Positions 43,456 to 53,064 are shown, counted from the stretch's first letter. The stretch is DNA of 64,000 bases from Dietzia sp032248695 (GCF_032248695.1 NZ_JAVHXC010000005.1:124001-188000), one strand, 5' to 3'. Program-made: numbers and translations. The notes: generated from the sequence alone by a model not told the origin.

Positions 43456-44304
43456 ATGGCTCTTTACACCACCACTTCCGACGTCGGCGGCATCCTGCCC
43501 GAGCAGTACGGGCCGCTCATCGTCGAACCCGTCACCCGCGCCGCGCTCGCGTTCAACCCCACCGTCGCCGCCACCGTCCGCACCGCCGGAACCAACTTCC
43601 ACGTCCCGGTCGTCACCGAGGACGCCGGCGCCGCATGGGTCGCCGAGGGCGCCGAGATCACCCCGGACGATCCGACCATCGACGAGATCATCGTCACCCC
43701 GGCCAAGGTCGCCGGCCTGACCATCCTGTCGCGAGAGCTGGCCGAGGACTCGAGCCCCGCCGCCGCCCAGATCGTTGGCGAGGGACTGGCCCGCAGCATG
43801 GCCCGACAGGTCGACGCCGCGTTCTTCGGTGACCTCGCCAGCCCCGCCCCGGCCGGACTCGGCAGCCTGACCGCAACCGCAACCGCGACCGGCGAACTCT
43901 CGAGCGTGGACGTGTTCGCCGATGCTCTCGCCGAGGCCGAGGCCGCAGGCGCAACCGTCACCGCGTTCGTCATGCATCCCGACGACGCGCTCGCACTCGC
44001 CAAGGTGAAGGTCGGGACCGGCTCGGCGCAGCCGCTGCTGGGCACCGACGCCACCGCCGGCACCTCGAGGCAGGTCCTGGGCATCCCCGTCCACGTGTCC
44101 TCGAGCCTGACCGCGGGAACCGCCTGGGCCGTCGACTCAAGCCGCGTCCTCACCGTCCTGCGCGACGACGTCCGCCTCGAGACCGATTCGAGCCGCTACT
44201 TCGACTCCGACCGGGTCGCCGTCCGCGCCACCATGCGCGTCGGATTCGCGTTCCCCTCGCAGGGCGCCCTCGTGAAGATGACGCTCACCACCCCGGCCGA
44301 GTAA
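43456..44304 (+). CDS. HK97-fold major capsid protein
   Basis: 282 aa. It begins directly with the N-arm (GGILPEQYGPLIVEPVTRAA) and lacks the 100-residue delta domain found in HK97 gp5, consistent with a separate scaffold. The E-loop, spine helix and A-domain regions are recognisable from FHVPVVTEDAGAAWVAEGA, KVAGLTILSRELAEDSSPAA, FVMHPDDALALAKVK and the C-terminal RYFDSDRVAVRATMRVGFAF. This is strong evidence of phage ancestry. It is followed by a hairpin but not by portal, head-tail or tail genes. It may form a small satellite capsid or divert helper assembly (inference). Confidence 0.92.
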   Translation: MALYTTTSDVGGILPEQYGPLIVEPVTRAALAFNPTVAATVRTAGTNFHVPVVTEDAGAAWVAEGAEITPDDPTIDEIIVTPAKVAGLTILSRELAEDSSPAAAQIVGEGLARSMARQVDAAFFGDLASPAPAGLGSLTATATATGELSSVDVFADALAEAEAAGATVTAFVMHPDDALALAKVKVGTGSAQPLLGTDATAGTSRQVLGIPVHVSSSLTAGTAWAVDSSRVLTVLRDDVRLETDSSRYFDSDRVAVRATMRVGFAFPSQGALVKMTLTTPAE

Positions 44305-44314
44305 CCACGGCCAC

Positions 44315-44345
44315 GACGCCCCCGGCCACAACGGTCGGGGGCGTC
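44315..44345 (+). terminator. Hairpin after the capsid gene
   Basis: GACGCCCCCGGCC (44315-44327) pairs with GGTCGGGGGCGTC (44333-44345), with a 5-nt loop and one wobble or mismatch. It lies 11 bases after the capsid stop. No T-run, as is common in this GC range. Confidence 0.8.
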
Positions 44346-44506
44346 ACCAGCCGCACAGGGGGTGGGGGGTGACCCCTCGACGCCACACGGAAGCCCCCAC
44401 GGCATTGCTTCCAATACCCCCGTCCCCCCGAAACACGGTCTTGCTGATCGTTTCCGCTGGTGGGGCGCTGCTTGTAGTTCGCCGCTATTCGACGTGAGGA
44501 TGTCCG

Positions 44507-44734
44507 ATGGATCGCAAGTGTGACGAGTGTTCGGCGGGGTTTGTGGCCCGGTCGCCGCGGCAGCGGTTCTGTTCGGATCGGTGTCGGTATCGGTCGAAGG
44601 ACCGCCGGCGGATGCTCGCGTGTTCGGTGTGTGGCGAGCCGATGCACAGGGGACCGACGGTTCGCAGGGACGGACGGCACCGACACAACCGGTGCGCAGA
44701 GGCCGTCCCGGGCGCAGTCGCTGAAGGTACTTAG
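44507..44734 (+). CDS. Small zinc-ribbon protein
   Basis: 75 aa. Two metal-binding knuckle pairs are visible: CDEC with FCSDRC, and CSVCGE with a His/Cys-rich tail (HRHNRC). The protein is strongly basic. Similar tiny zinc-ribbon proteins occur in actinophages and near HNH nucleases, but there is no HNH catalytic motif here. It stands alone downstream of the capsid terminator. Its stop TAG overlaps the TAA stop of the converging cargo gene within TTAG. Confidence 0.65.
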   Translation: MDRKCDECSAGFVARSPRQRFCSDRCRYRSKDRRRMLACSVCGEPMHRGPTVRRDGRHRHNRCAEAVPGAVAEGT

Positions 44735-45216
44735 CCCCTCCACGCCTCCAAGAGTGCAGAGTGAAAATCTGACACTTGGTCGGCCTTGGCTGTGCCTGAC
44801 GGTTGCTGCGGGATACGAATCGAATCGACGCCAGTCTCAACGATCATTGTCCCGGTGACCTGGTGTCCACTGCCCCACTGGTCCAGTCTGGTCTGAGCAA
44901 CGTCGAACTGGATGTCGCCTACCGCCGATAGTCGCACCATCGTGACTGAAATGTCGGGGGTGACATCATCTTGCGTGTCGTTGGCCCACCCCTCAACCGC
45001 CGCGGACGCCTCGACGAGTCCGACGACATCACCCTCAAGCCAGTAGAGCCGCCAGTTGGTCGACCCATCCTTAGTCTCCGCTTCTGCGAGCACAGCATCG
45101 GGGGACTCGTGCAAGAACGTGAGGAGTGTCGCGCTTACCTTATACGGCGCTTGACCGACTCGAGGGGCAAAGAGTTTCGCAGGGACATCTCGATTCGCAT
45201 CTGTGCTTTTGTTCAT
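44731..45216 (-). CDS. Cargo protein of unknown function
   Basis: 161 aa, minus strand, opposite to the structural operon. The sequence is mixed alpha/beta (YKVSATLLTFLHESPDAVLA; NWRLYWLEGDVVGLVE; DISVTMVRLSAVGDIQFDV) with no signal or membrane segment. The coding sequence is clearly less GC-rich than most of the window and uses more A/T third positions, indicating recent acquisition. Its place at the variable end of a phage satellite fits an accessory gene, such as a superinfection or defence function, but I recognise no family. Confidence 0.6.
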   Translation of the reverse strand: MNKSTDANRDVPAKLFAPRVGQAPYKVSATLLTFLHESPDAVLAEAETKDGSTNWRLYWLEGDVVGLVEASAAVEGWANDTQDDVTPDISVTMVRLSAVGDIQFDVAQTRLDQWGSGHQVTGTMIVETGVDSIRIPQQPSGTAKADQVSDFHSALLEAWRG

Positions 45217-45564
45217 GCCGTCAAGTTACTGTTTTTACGGTGGCAGGTGAGTGTTTCGCCGGAGACGATGCAACGCTGACGAGGTGGTTCACCGCTACGG
45301 CCAAATGAATCCCCTACGGGGATCGGTCGCTAGTTGCCCCTTCCCCAGAGTTTGCCCGGTCACCATGTCGGCATAGACCATCTGCCCACGACGAGTAGCC
45401 CGCCCCGTACGGGTGCGAGCTTTGTCGTGACCCCCTGGCATGTCCGGCCGGACACCATGCAGGGAGCGCCCACGCCGGTTCGTGGGTGTGCACACCGGAG
45501 ACAGTTGGTTAGGGGCGGAACTGTCCAGAGAACGCCCTAGATCGCATGCTGAGCGATCACCGCG
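45217..45564. other. Gene-free stretch within the element
   Basis: About 350 bp, relatively A/T-rich, between the cargo gene and the DUF6907-like pair. It should hold the promoter of the cargo gene (minus strand, around 45217-45300). A small dyad CCCCTACGGGG is at about 45310. No credible ORF or RNA gene is seen. Confidence 0.4.
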
Positions 45565-45593
45565 CCAGTCGTGGACCTGAGGGCCACGACTGG
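45565..45593 (-). terminator. Hairpin after the DUF6907-like pair
   Basis: CCAGTCGTGG (45565-45574) and CCACGACTGG (45584-45593) form a perfect 10-bp stem with a 9-nt loop, 11 bases beyond the stop of the minus-strand gene at 45605. Confidence 0.75.
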
Positions 45594-45604
45594 ACGGAGA
45601 CGGC

Positions 45605-45910
45605 TCAGTGAGCGTTCTGGGCCGTCTTGACGGCGTCGATGATTGCCAGGGCGAACCGTTCGGCCTCGTCGGGAGTGAGGTCGCACTCTGGATCGAATAC
45701 GCGAACCACGGTGGGGCCGGCCTCGAGGCCGTCGAGGGAGAGGCGGTCCTCAGCGAAGATGCCGACCTCCCACGAGACGCCCTTGGGTGCGAAGTACCGG
45801 GACCAGGTGACGATTTCCGCGCCGGTGGCGGTTTCGGTCATGGGTTCCTCGGGCTGGTCGTCGAGGCACCAGTGGGGACGCTGGCCGGGGGTGCGTGTCA
45901 CGGTGCTCAT
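45605..45910 (-). CDS. DUF6907-like small protein
   Basis: 101 aa. The N-terminal PHWCLDDQP resembles the HPxWC opening of DUF6907 proteins, and LTPDEAERFALAIIDAV is the typical C-terminal helix. The middle is a beta sheet (VSWEVGIFAEDRLSLDG; TVVRVFDPECDL). Such proteins are common on actinobacterial plasmids, integrative elements and phages, and have no known function. The ATG overlaps the stop of the gene upstream (ATGA), which encodes a protein of similar build. Confidence 0.65.
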   Translation of the reverse strand: MSTVTRTPGQRPHWCLDDQPEEPMTETATGAEIVTWSRYFAPKGVSWEVGIFAEDRLSLDGLEAGPTVVRVFDPECDLTPDEAERFALAIIDAVKTAQNAH

Positions 45911-46185
45911 CGCAGTGACTCCCAGTGAGCCTTGAGCGCCACGGCGTAGGCGGCGCGGGCCGCGGTGAGCGCGTCGGCAATCTCGACGGCTTGGTCGGGG
46001 CTCATGTCGAGCTCGCCGTGAACCGAGAGGATCGGCGGGGATGCCTCGCCGTTGTCGACCAGGCTGACGACCTCGACGGTGATCTTCTGCCGGTCGTTGC
46101 CCGGTCCGCCGGCGATGATGCGCCGGAAGTGAGTGATGTCGTCGCCTGTGAGCGGTGGCGGTGTGGGATGCTGGCTGTTGGCCAT
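45907..46185 (-). CDS. DUF6907-like small protein, second copy
   Basis: 92 aa. TVEVVSLVDNGEASPPILSV and DMSPDQAVEIADALTAARAA show the same sheet-plus-helix arrangement as the adjacent gene, to which it is coupled. The N-terminal Cys/His motif is not obvious here. These two genes are read towards the interior of the element from a promoter that must lie between 46186 and the right att site. Confidence 0.6.
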   Translation of the reverse strand: MANSQHPTPPPLTGDDITHFRRIIAGGPGNDRQKITVEVVSLVDNGEASPPILSVHGELDMSPDQAVEIADALTAARAAYAVALKAHWESLR

Positions 46186-46263
46186 GACGGTTACCTCGTC
46201 TTGGTCGCTGGCCCCGAGCGTTCCCGCGCTACGGGGCCATTTCTATTGACCAACACAAGGCAA

Positions 46264-46284
46264 CTTGTACGCCAGTTGCACGAC
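46264..46284 (+). repeat. Putative integrase arm site, right copy
   Basis: Matches 38086-38106 at 17 of 21 positions, same orientation, 47 bp inside the right att core. It ends AGTTGCACGAC. Confidence 0.45.
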
Positions 46285-46330
46285 CTGCGAATCGCACGGC
46301 ATAAATGCCGCTTGACCTGCGTAAACCTTG

Positions 46331-46403
46331 TGCCCCCGAGAGGATTCGAACCCCTGACCAGCCGGGTAGAAACCGGATGCTCTATCCACTGAGCTACGGA
46401 GGC
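46331..46403 (-). tRNA. tRNA-Arg(TCT), integration target
   Basis: Acceptor GCCTCCG/CGGGGGC with discriminator A, anticodon loop TTTCTAC (anticodon TCT), T-loop GTTCGAA. CCA is not encoded. The last 22 bases before the discriminator (46332-46353) are the att core, so the tRNA is restored by the element's own end. The terminal pair of the anticodon stem appears mismatched (T-C). Confidence 0.93.
46332..46353. repeat. attR core (22-bp direct repeat)
   Basis: Identical to 37946-37967. It forms the 3' half of the T-arm and acceptor of tRNA-Arg. Confidence 0.9.
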
Positions 46404-46510
46404 AGACGACGCGCGTCGGGCGTCGCCGGGAGAATGGTAACCGATCCCGGGGGGTGGGCCGGACAGTGGCGAATCGGCCCGGGGGCGCCCGGGTTCCTAC
46501 GATGGTGGTC

Positions 46511-48541
46511 ATGACGTCGTCGAAGACCGTTCCCGCCTCGGGCGGGCGGCTCGGAACCCGCAGCATCGTCCTCCTGGTCCTGCTCCTGGCGGTGGTGGCG
46601 GCCGGTGTGGTCATCCCGCTGTCCGCCCTCTCGCGGGACGTGGCCCTGGAGCTGGTGGGCGTTCCGGACCCGGGTGTGCTCACCACGGCCGGGCTGCCGG
46701 CGCTGCGGTCTATCGCAGAGCTCCTCGCGTCGGTGGCGGTGGGTGCCGCGTTGTTCGCGGCGTTCTTCACTCCGCCGCAGAAGGACAGGACGCTCGATGT
46801 GGACGGCTACCGCATGCAGCAGGTCTCGTCCTGGGCCAACATCGCGTGGGCGGTCGCGGCGGCGCTGCTCATCCCGCTCACCCTCTCCGACGTCTCCGGG
46901 CGCACGTTCTGGCAGTCGCTGCCGCCGGACCAGTGGCTGGTGGCCGTCACCCAGATCGACGTGGCGTCCTCGTGGCGCTGGGCCGCGATCATCGCGCTGG
47001 TCGCCGGCATCGGCCAGCGGCTCACGCTGAGCTGGCGATGGTCGGTCATCTGGCTCGGCGTCAGCGCGCTGTCGTTGCTGCCGGTGGCGGCGACGGGCCA
47101 CGCGTCGGGCAGCACCGCGCACGACATCGCCACCAACTCGCTGATCATCCACCTGTTCGGCGCCGCGTTCTACATCGGCGGCCTCATCGCGGTGATCGCC
47201 CACACGTGGGTCGGCGGCACCCGGGTCGCCCTGGCGTTGCGTCGGTACTCGGTGGTGGCGACGGTGGCGATCGTGGCGCTGGGCATCTCCGGCGTCATCA
47301 ACGCGCTGGTCCGCCTGCACCCGGCCGACATGCTCACCTCCACGTACGGACTGCTGGTGGTGTGCAAGGCCCTGGTGCTCTGCCTGTTGGCCCTGTTCGG
47401 GCTGGCGATGCGGCGTCGCGTCATCGCGAGGATCGAGTCGGCGGGCGCCAACGCCCCCGTCGACCGCACGACGATGCTGCGGATCATCGTCACCGAGGCC
47501 GTGGTCATGGCCGGCACGATCGGCCTGTCCGTCTCGCTGGGCCGCACCCCGCCGCCGGCGCCGCTGTACGTGCCCACCCGCCAGGAGGCCCTGCTTGGCT
47601 TCGAACTGCCCGGCCCGTTCGGCTTCGCCACCGTGTTCGGCACGTGGCGGTTCGACCTGGTCCTGGGCCTGGCCTCGGTGATCCTGCTCGGCCTGTACCT
47701 GTGGGGCCTGATCCACCTGCGTCGCCGGGGAGACTCGTGGCCGCCGAGCCGCACGGCGTTCTGGGTGGCGGGATGCGTGACCCTCTTCCTCACGACCAGT
47801 TCGGGCATGGGGATGTTCATGATGGCCGACTTCGCCAGCCACATGGTGGGCCACATGCTCATCTCGATGCTGGTCCCGGTGTTGCTCGCCCTGGGCGGCC
47901 CCTTCACGCTCGCGCTGCGGGCGCTGCCGACGGCCGGCCGCGGCAACCCGCCGGGCCCCCGCGAGTGGCTGGTGGAGTTCATCAACAGCCCCATCTCGCG
48001 GTTCCTCACCCACCCGATCGTGGCGTCGGTCCAGTTCGTGGCAGGTTTCTACCTCGTCTACTTCGGCGGGTTCTACGAGACGCTGGCCTCCGAGCATCTG
48101 GGCCACATGTTCATGAACGTCCACTTCCTCATCAGCGGCTACCTGTTCTACTGGGTGATCATCGGCGTCGACGCGGCCCCGCGGCACTTCTCGCCCATGT
48201 ACAAGCTGATGGTGCTGCTGAGCTCCCTGCCGTTCCACGCGTTCTTCGGCATCCTGCTCATGAACTACCCGACGGTGCTGGCGGAGCGGTGGTACTCGGG
48301 CATCGGGCTGCCGTGGATCCCGGACCTGCTGCAGAGCCAGCGGGTCGGCGGCGGCGTCGCCTGGGCGATGGGGGAGATCCCGCTGGTGATCGTCATGCTG
48401 GCCCTGGCCTGGCAGTGGTACCAGAGCGACATGCGCGAGGCGCGGCGCGGGGAGCGACAGGCCGATCGCGACGACGACGCCGAGCTCAGGGCCTACAACG
48501 AGATGCTCTCGGAGATGGCCCGCGCCGACCGCCGGCGCTGA
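46511..48541 (+). CDS. CopD-CtaG fusion membrane protein (copper handling/cytochrome oxidase assembly)
   Basis: About 676 aa with some 15-16 membrane helices. The N-terminal half (to about residue 320) is a CopD-like domain with TGHASGSTAHDIATNSLIIHLFGAAFY in the core. The C-terminal half is a CtaG/caa3-oxidase assembly domain with FASHMVGHMLISMLVPVLLAL, HLGHMFMNVHFLISGYLF and LPFHAFFGI, each with conserved His likely to bind copper. The same fusion occurs in Rv0102. It probably delivers copper to haem-copper oxidase. ATG 46502 is an alternative start. The acidic tail ends AYNEMLSEMARADRRR. Confidence 0.88.
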   Translation: MTSSKTVPASGGRLGTRSIVLLVLLLAVVAAGVVIPLSALSRDVALELVGVPDPGVLTTAGLPALRSIAELLASVAVGAALFAAFFTPPQKDRTLDVDGYRMQQVSSWANIAWAVAAALLIPLTLSDVSGRTFWQSLPPDQWLVAVTQIDVASSWRWAAIIALVAGIGQRLTLSWRWSVIWLGVSALSLLPVAATGHASGSTAHDIATNSLIIHLFGAAFYIGGLIAVIAHTWVGGTRVALALRRYSVVATVAIVALGISGVINALVRLHPADMLTSTYGLLVVCKALVLCLLALFGLAMRRRVIARIESAGANAPVDRTTMLRIIVTEAVVMAGTIGLSVSLGRTPPPAPLYVPTRQEALLGFELPGPFGFATVFGTWRFDLVLGLASVILLGLYLWGLIHLRRRGDSWPPSRTAFWVAGCVTLFLTTSSGMGMFMMADFASHMVGHMLISMLVPVLLALGGPFTLALRALPTAGRGNPPGPREWLVEFINSPISRFLTHPIVASVQFVAGFYLVYFGGFYETLASEHLGHMFMNVHFLISGYLFYWVIIGVDAAPRHFSPMYKLMVLLSSLPFHAFFGILLMNYPTVLAERWYSGIGLPWIPDLLQSQRVGGGVAWAMGEIPLVIVMLALAWQWYQSDMREARRGERQADRDDDAELRAYNEMLSEMARADRRR

Positions 48542-48716
48542 GAACCGAACTCCCCGTCGTCGTCGACCCCCACCGGTCACCGTTGTCCACAGGCCGTTCC
48601 CCCTCCACAGGGGGACCACCGCGGGCGGTGGGATCGGGGGGCGACGACGACGAGGTGGGGCACCCTCGGGTCACGAGGCCGACGCACGGTCGGCCGAACG
48701 TGACAGGAGCGAGCCC

Positions 48717-49169
48717 ATGAACGAGACCCAGACGACCGTCCGCGGCACCGTGATCACCGACCCCACCTCCCGGCGGGTGGGTGACGACCAGGTGTTCACG
48801 TTCCGGGTGGCCAGCAACAGCCGCTACCTCGACCGCCAGTCCGGGGAGTGGAAGACCGGCGGCACCCTCTACTTCTCCGCCAACTGCTGGGGCAGACTCG
48901 GCCAACGCGCGTCCGGGGTCCTGTGCAAGGGCGACGGAGTGATCCTGCACGGTCGCCTGCTCACCAACGAGTACGAACGCGAGGGCCGGGTCATGCGTGA
49001 CCTGGAGATGCGCGTCAGCGCGCTGGGTCCGGACCTGTCGCGCATGGACGTCACGGTGCGGCGCGCGAAGACCGACGAGAACGCCATGGAGATCGGATCG
49101 CAGGACCTGGACCACCCGGACGGGGAGGCCGCCGAGGACGGCGAGCTCGCGGGGGTGGCCGCGCCCTGA
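48717..49169 (+). CDS. ssbB: Second single-stranded DNA-binding protein (SsbB-like)
   Basis: 150 aa with one OB-fold: TTVRGTVITDPTSRRVGDDQ, VFTFRVASNSRYLD and LYFSANCWGRLGQRA. It lacks the long Gly-rich linker and the DDDIPF tip that recruits partner proteins in the main SSB; the tail is short and acidic. Its order before ettA matches Rv2478c-Rv2477c, so it is the auxiliary SsbB paralogue rather than the replication SSB. The ATG follows CAGGAGCGAG. Confidence 0.85.
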   Translation: MNETQTTVRGTVITDPTSRRVGDDQVFTFRVASNSRYLDRQSGEWKTGGTLYFSANCWGRLGQRASGVLCKGDGVILHGRLLTNEYEREGRVMRDLEMRVSALGPDLSRMDVTVRRAKTDENAMEIGSQDLDHPDGEAAEDGELAGVAAP

Positions 49170-49294
49170 TGCCGCGGCGTGTGGGGTGGGCGTCCGCCGC
49201 GGACGCCCGGGTCGCGGGCGGACACGTAACATGGGGGTCGTGCCCGCGGCCCACCCGCGGTGATGAGACCTATTTGTGCTGGTGAGAGGGTAGA

Positions 49295-50968
<1,674 letters not shown>

Positions 50969-50973
50969 CACGG

Positions 50974-51450
50974 ATGGCGACACCGACCACCCAGGACACG
51001 GACACCGCCGCGGCACAGGACGCGAGCGGTGCGCCGGGCGTCGTGCACCGGGTACACATCCCGCTGCGCATCACCGACTTCGTGGGCAGCCACGTCAACA
51101 ACGTGAAGTTCCAGGAGTTCGCCCAGGACGCCCGCATCCTCTTCTTCCGCGAGGAGTTCGGCGTCCCCGGGTCCCGGGTGCCGGTGGCGCTCGCACGCTG
51201 GATGGAGATCGACTTCCGCCGCTCCATCCCCATGGGCGTGCCCGCGGTGTGGGTCGACGTGCAGACTCTGCGCGTCGGCCGCACCTCGTACACCATGCGG
51301 ACCTCGATCGGCTCGGACTCCACGGGTGCCGAGCCGTGCGCGGTCATCGACACCGTCATGGTGGTGACGGCGGCGGACGAGACCACCACACTGGAGATCA
51401 CCCCCGAGGAGCGGGCCGCGCTGCTCGGACACCGGGAGGAGGCGGGATGA
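50974..51450 (+). CDS. Hotdog-fold acyl-CoA thioesterase-like protein 1
   Basis: 158 aa, 4HBT-type hotdog. VHIPLRITDFVGSHVNNVKF corresponds to the active-site region of the family, but the catalytic Asp is displaced: Asp is five residues before the HVNN His instead of four, and a residue is missing. It may be a non-catalytic partner or have altered chemistry (inference). The gene begins 5 bp after ettA and overlaps the next paralogue by four bases. It is preceded by a 20-residue Thr/Ala-rich extension. Confidence 0.82.
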   Translation: MATPTTQDTDTAAAQDASGAPGVVHRVHIPLRITDFVGSHVNNVKFQEFAQDARILFFREEFGVPGSRVPVALARWMEIDFRRSIPMGVPAVWVDVQTLRVGRTSYTMRTSIGSDSTGAEPCAVIDTVMVVTAADETTTLEITPEERAALLGHREEAG

Positions 51451-51905
51451 CGCGACAGGACATGGCGGACGCCGGGACGTTCCGCTGCACCCTGCAGGTG
51501 CGGTGGGCGGATTTCGACCAGTTCGGGCACGTCAACAACATCAAGTACATCGAGTACGCCCAGGAGGCGCGGATCCTGTTCATCCGCAGTCGGCTGGGGC
51601 AGTTCGGCCTCGGAAACCTCCCGCAGGTCGTGCGTCGGACCGAGATCGACCATCTGCGCCCGGTGTTGCGTGACTCCACCTCGGTGGACGTGGAGATCGA
51701 GGTCGAGCACGTCGGCACCACCTCGTACCAGATCCGCCAGACCATCTACGACGCCGCGGGCGAGATCTGTTGCACCCTGCGGGTGGTCATGGTCGCCTAC
51801 GACACCTCCACCTCGTCGTCCGTGGAGATCCCCTCCGGTGTTCGCCACGTGCTGGAGGCCGCCCGGCAGCCGGCCGCGATCACCGATCAGGGGTCGGCCG
51901 GGTGA
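51447..51905 (+). CDS. Acyl-CoA thioesterase, 4HBT hotdog family 2
   Basis: 152 aa. The active-site motif VRWADFDQFGHVNNIKYIEY is complete, with the catalytic Asp four residues before His. It should hydrolyse acyl-CoA thioesters; the chain-length preference is unknown. Gene order after ettA fits Rv2475c, which has a single copy of this gene in M. tuberculosis, so this copy is the best orthologue. It is coupled by ATGA/GTGA overlaps to both the first and third hotdog genes. Confidence 0.87.
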   Translation: MTRQDMADAGTFRCTLQVRWADFDQFGHVNNIKYIEYAQEARILFIRSRLGQFGLGNLPQVVRRTEIDHLRPVLRDSTSVDVEIEVEHVGTTSYQIRQTIYDAAGEICCTLRVVMVAYDTSTSSSVEIPSGVRHVLEAARQPAAITDQGSAG

Positions 51906-52387
51906 CCGATCAGCTCGTCTATGACGCCGGTGGACCCCTGGGCGCCTCGGGGGAGCCGGGTCGGCGGGTCTTCACCACGGCGATGCCCGTCCGGTGGTCG
52001 GACCAGGATCTGTACCACCACGTCAACCACGCGCGGATGATCACCCTCATCGAGGAGGCGCGCATCCCGTGGCTCTTCGCCGAGGGCCTGCCCACCGCCA
52101 CGCTCACCGCCGGCGCGGTGATGACGGATCTGAACGTGCGGTACCGCGGTCAAATCCGGCACGCCGACGGGCCGATCCGGGTGCGGATGTGGTGCGAGAA
52201 GGTCGGCGGGGCCATGTTCGTGGCCCGTCACGAGGTCCGCGCCCGCACCACCCCGGACACCGCCCCGCCGGCGGTGGACTGCACCGCCACGATCGCCGCC
52301 TTCGACCTGACCACCCAGCGGCCCCGCCGGTTCACCCGCGAGGAGCGCGGCTACCTGCTGGAGTTCCGGCACGAGGACCGGACGTGA
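51902..52387 (+). CDS. Acyl-CoA thioesterase-like, 4HBT hotdog family 3
   Basis: 161 aa from a GTG start. MPVRWSDQDLYHHVNHARMI keeps the catalytic Asp and His spacing. TDLNVRYRGQIRHADGPIRV is the following strand block. An N-terminal extension of about 20 residues and a Pro-rich loop near residue 120 set it apart from copies 1 and 2. The three products could form mixed hotdog oligomers (inference). Its stop overlaps the start of the Rv2474c-like gene. Confidence 0.85.
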   Translation: MTDQLVYDAGGPLGASGEPGRRVFTTAMPVRWSDQDLYHHVNHARMITLIEEARIPWLFAEGLPTATLTAGAVMTDLNVRYRGQIRHADGPIRVRMWCEKVGGAMFVARHEVRARTTPDTAPPAVDCTATIAAFDLTTQRPRRFTREERGYLLEFRHEDRT

Positions 52388-53064
52388 CGGCCCCCGTCCC
52401 CGCCGACGGGATGATCCGCGTCCCGGATCCCGCCGACCGCGATGATCTCCGCGTCCTGCTGCGGCGACTGCTGCGGCTCGACGAGGCGGCCGTCGTCCGC
52501 CTGACCTCGAGCGGTGACCGGATGCGGGTGTGGGGCCGCACCCCCTTCGGCGCGCTCGTCGTGCGTGCCCTCGGCGGCACGTGCCCCGGCGGCGACGTCG
52601 TCTGCGGCGCCGACCACCTGCTCACCGAACTCGACGTGCTGCCGTCGGGTGATCTCGAGGGGCGGATCGACCCGGGTATGCCGCTGCTCTCCGCGTGGCA
52701 GGGCCTGCTGCCGCCCACCGACGGGTTCACCCGCGTCGAGGACGTGCCCGCGCAGGTCTTCCTCGACCTCACCGAGTCGGGGCGCGAGGCGGCACGCGAG
52801 AACGCCGGCCCGGCCGGGCTCCCGCCGTCGCTGCTGGACCAGGCGGCGCTCACCGTCCGCGCGGACACCGACCATCCCCTCGGCGTGGACATGCGCACGG
52901 TGTTCTCGATGGTGATGTGCGGCTTCGTGCCGGAGAAGGCGGGCCGCGCACCGGAGGGGGAGCCGGTGCGGGTGAGCGAGCGCGGGGCCTGGCTCCGTCT
53001 CGACGCCCGCTTCGGCACGGCGTTCCGCCGGACCGACGCCCTCAGCCTCGAACCACTGCGGTGA
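52384..53064 (+). CDS. Hypothetical protein, Rv2474c-like by position
   Basis: 226 aa. No signal peptide, membrane helix or known catalytic motif. It has an Arg/Leu-rich N-terminal helix (RDDLRVLLRRLLRLDEAAVV), two sheet segments (MRVWGRTPFGALVVRALGG) and a C-terminal block ending GAWLRLDARFGTAFRRTD. Position between a hotdog thioesterase and the region of aglA/glbO corresponds to Rv2474c, a conserved actinobacterial protein of unknown function. It is coupled by GTGA overlaps to both neighbours. Confidence 0.72.
   Translation: MTAPVPADGMIRVPDPADRDDLRVLLRRLLRLDEAAVVRLTSSGDRMRVWGRTPFGALVVRALGGTCPGGDVVCGADHLLTELDVLPSGDLEGRIDPGMPLLSAWQGLLPPTDGFTRVEDVPAQVFLDLTESGREAARENAGPAGLPPSLLDQAALTVRADTDHPLGVDMRTVFSMVMCGFVPEKAGRAPEGEPVRVSERGAWLRLDARFGTAFRRTDALSLEPLR

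Larger units (their letters stand above)
37946..46353 (+). mobile_element. 8.4-kb integrative element, probable phage satellite, in tRNA-Arg(TCT)
   Basis: Bounded by an identical 22-bp sequence at 37946-37967 and 46332-46353; the right copy is the 3' end of the intact tRNA-Arg gene on the minus strand. Inside are a tyrosine integrase next to attL, an excisionase-like HTH protein, a primase-polymerase/helicase-like protein, a WhiB-like protein, several small coupled ORFs, a scaffold-like protein and an HK97 major capsid protein. A Zn-ribbon protein, a lower-GC cargo gene and a DUF6907-like pair follow. No portal, terminase, maturation protease, tail or lysis gene is present. The content resembles M. 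tuberculosis phiRv1/phiRv2. Confidence 0.85.

Noticed and set aside
44507..44734. HNH homing endonuclease
   Set aside because: Only zinc-ribbon cysteines are present. The DH...N...H catalytic pattern is absent and the protein is 75 residues long.
37946..46353. Complete prophage
   Set aside because: Portal, terminase, protease, head-tail, tail and lysis genes are all missing and there is no room for them in 8.4 kb.
46354..46403. Truncated tRNA gene left by integration
   Set aside because: The tRNA-Arg is complete; its 3' end is restored by the 22-bp att core supplied at the junction.
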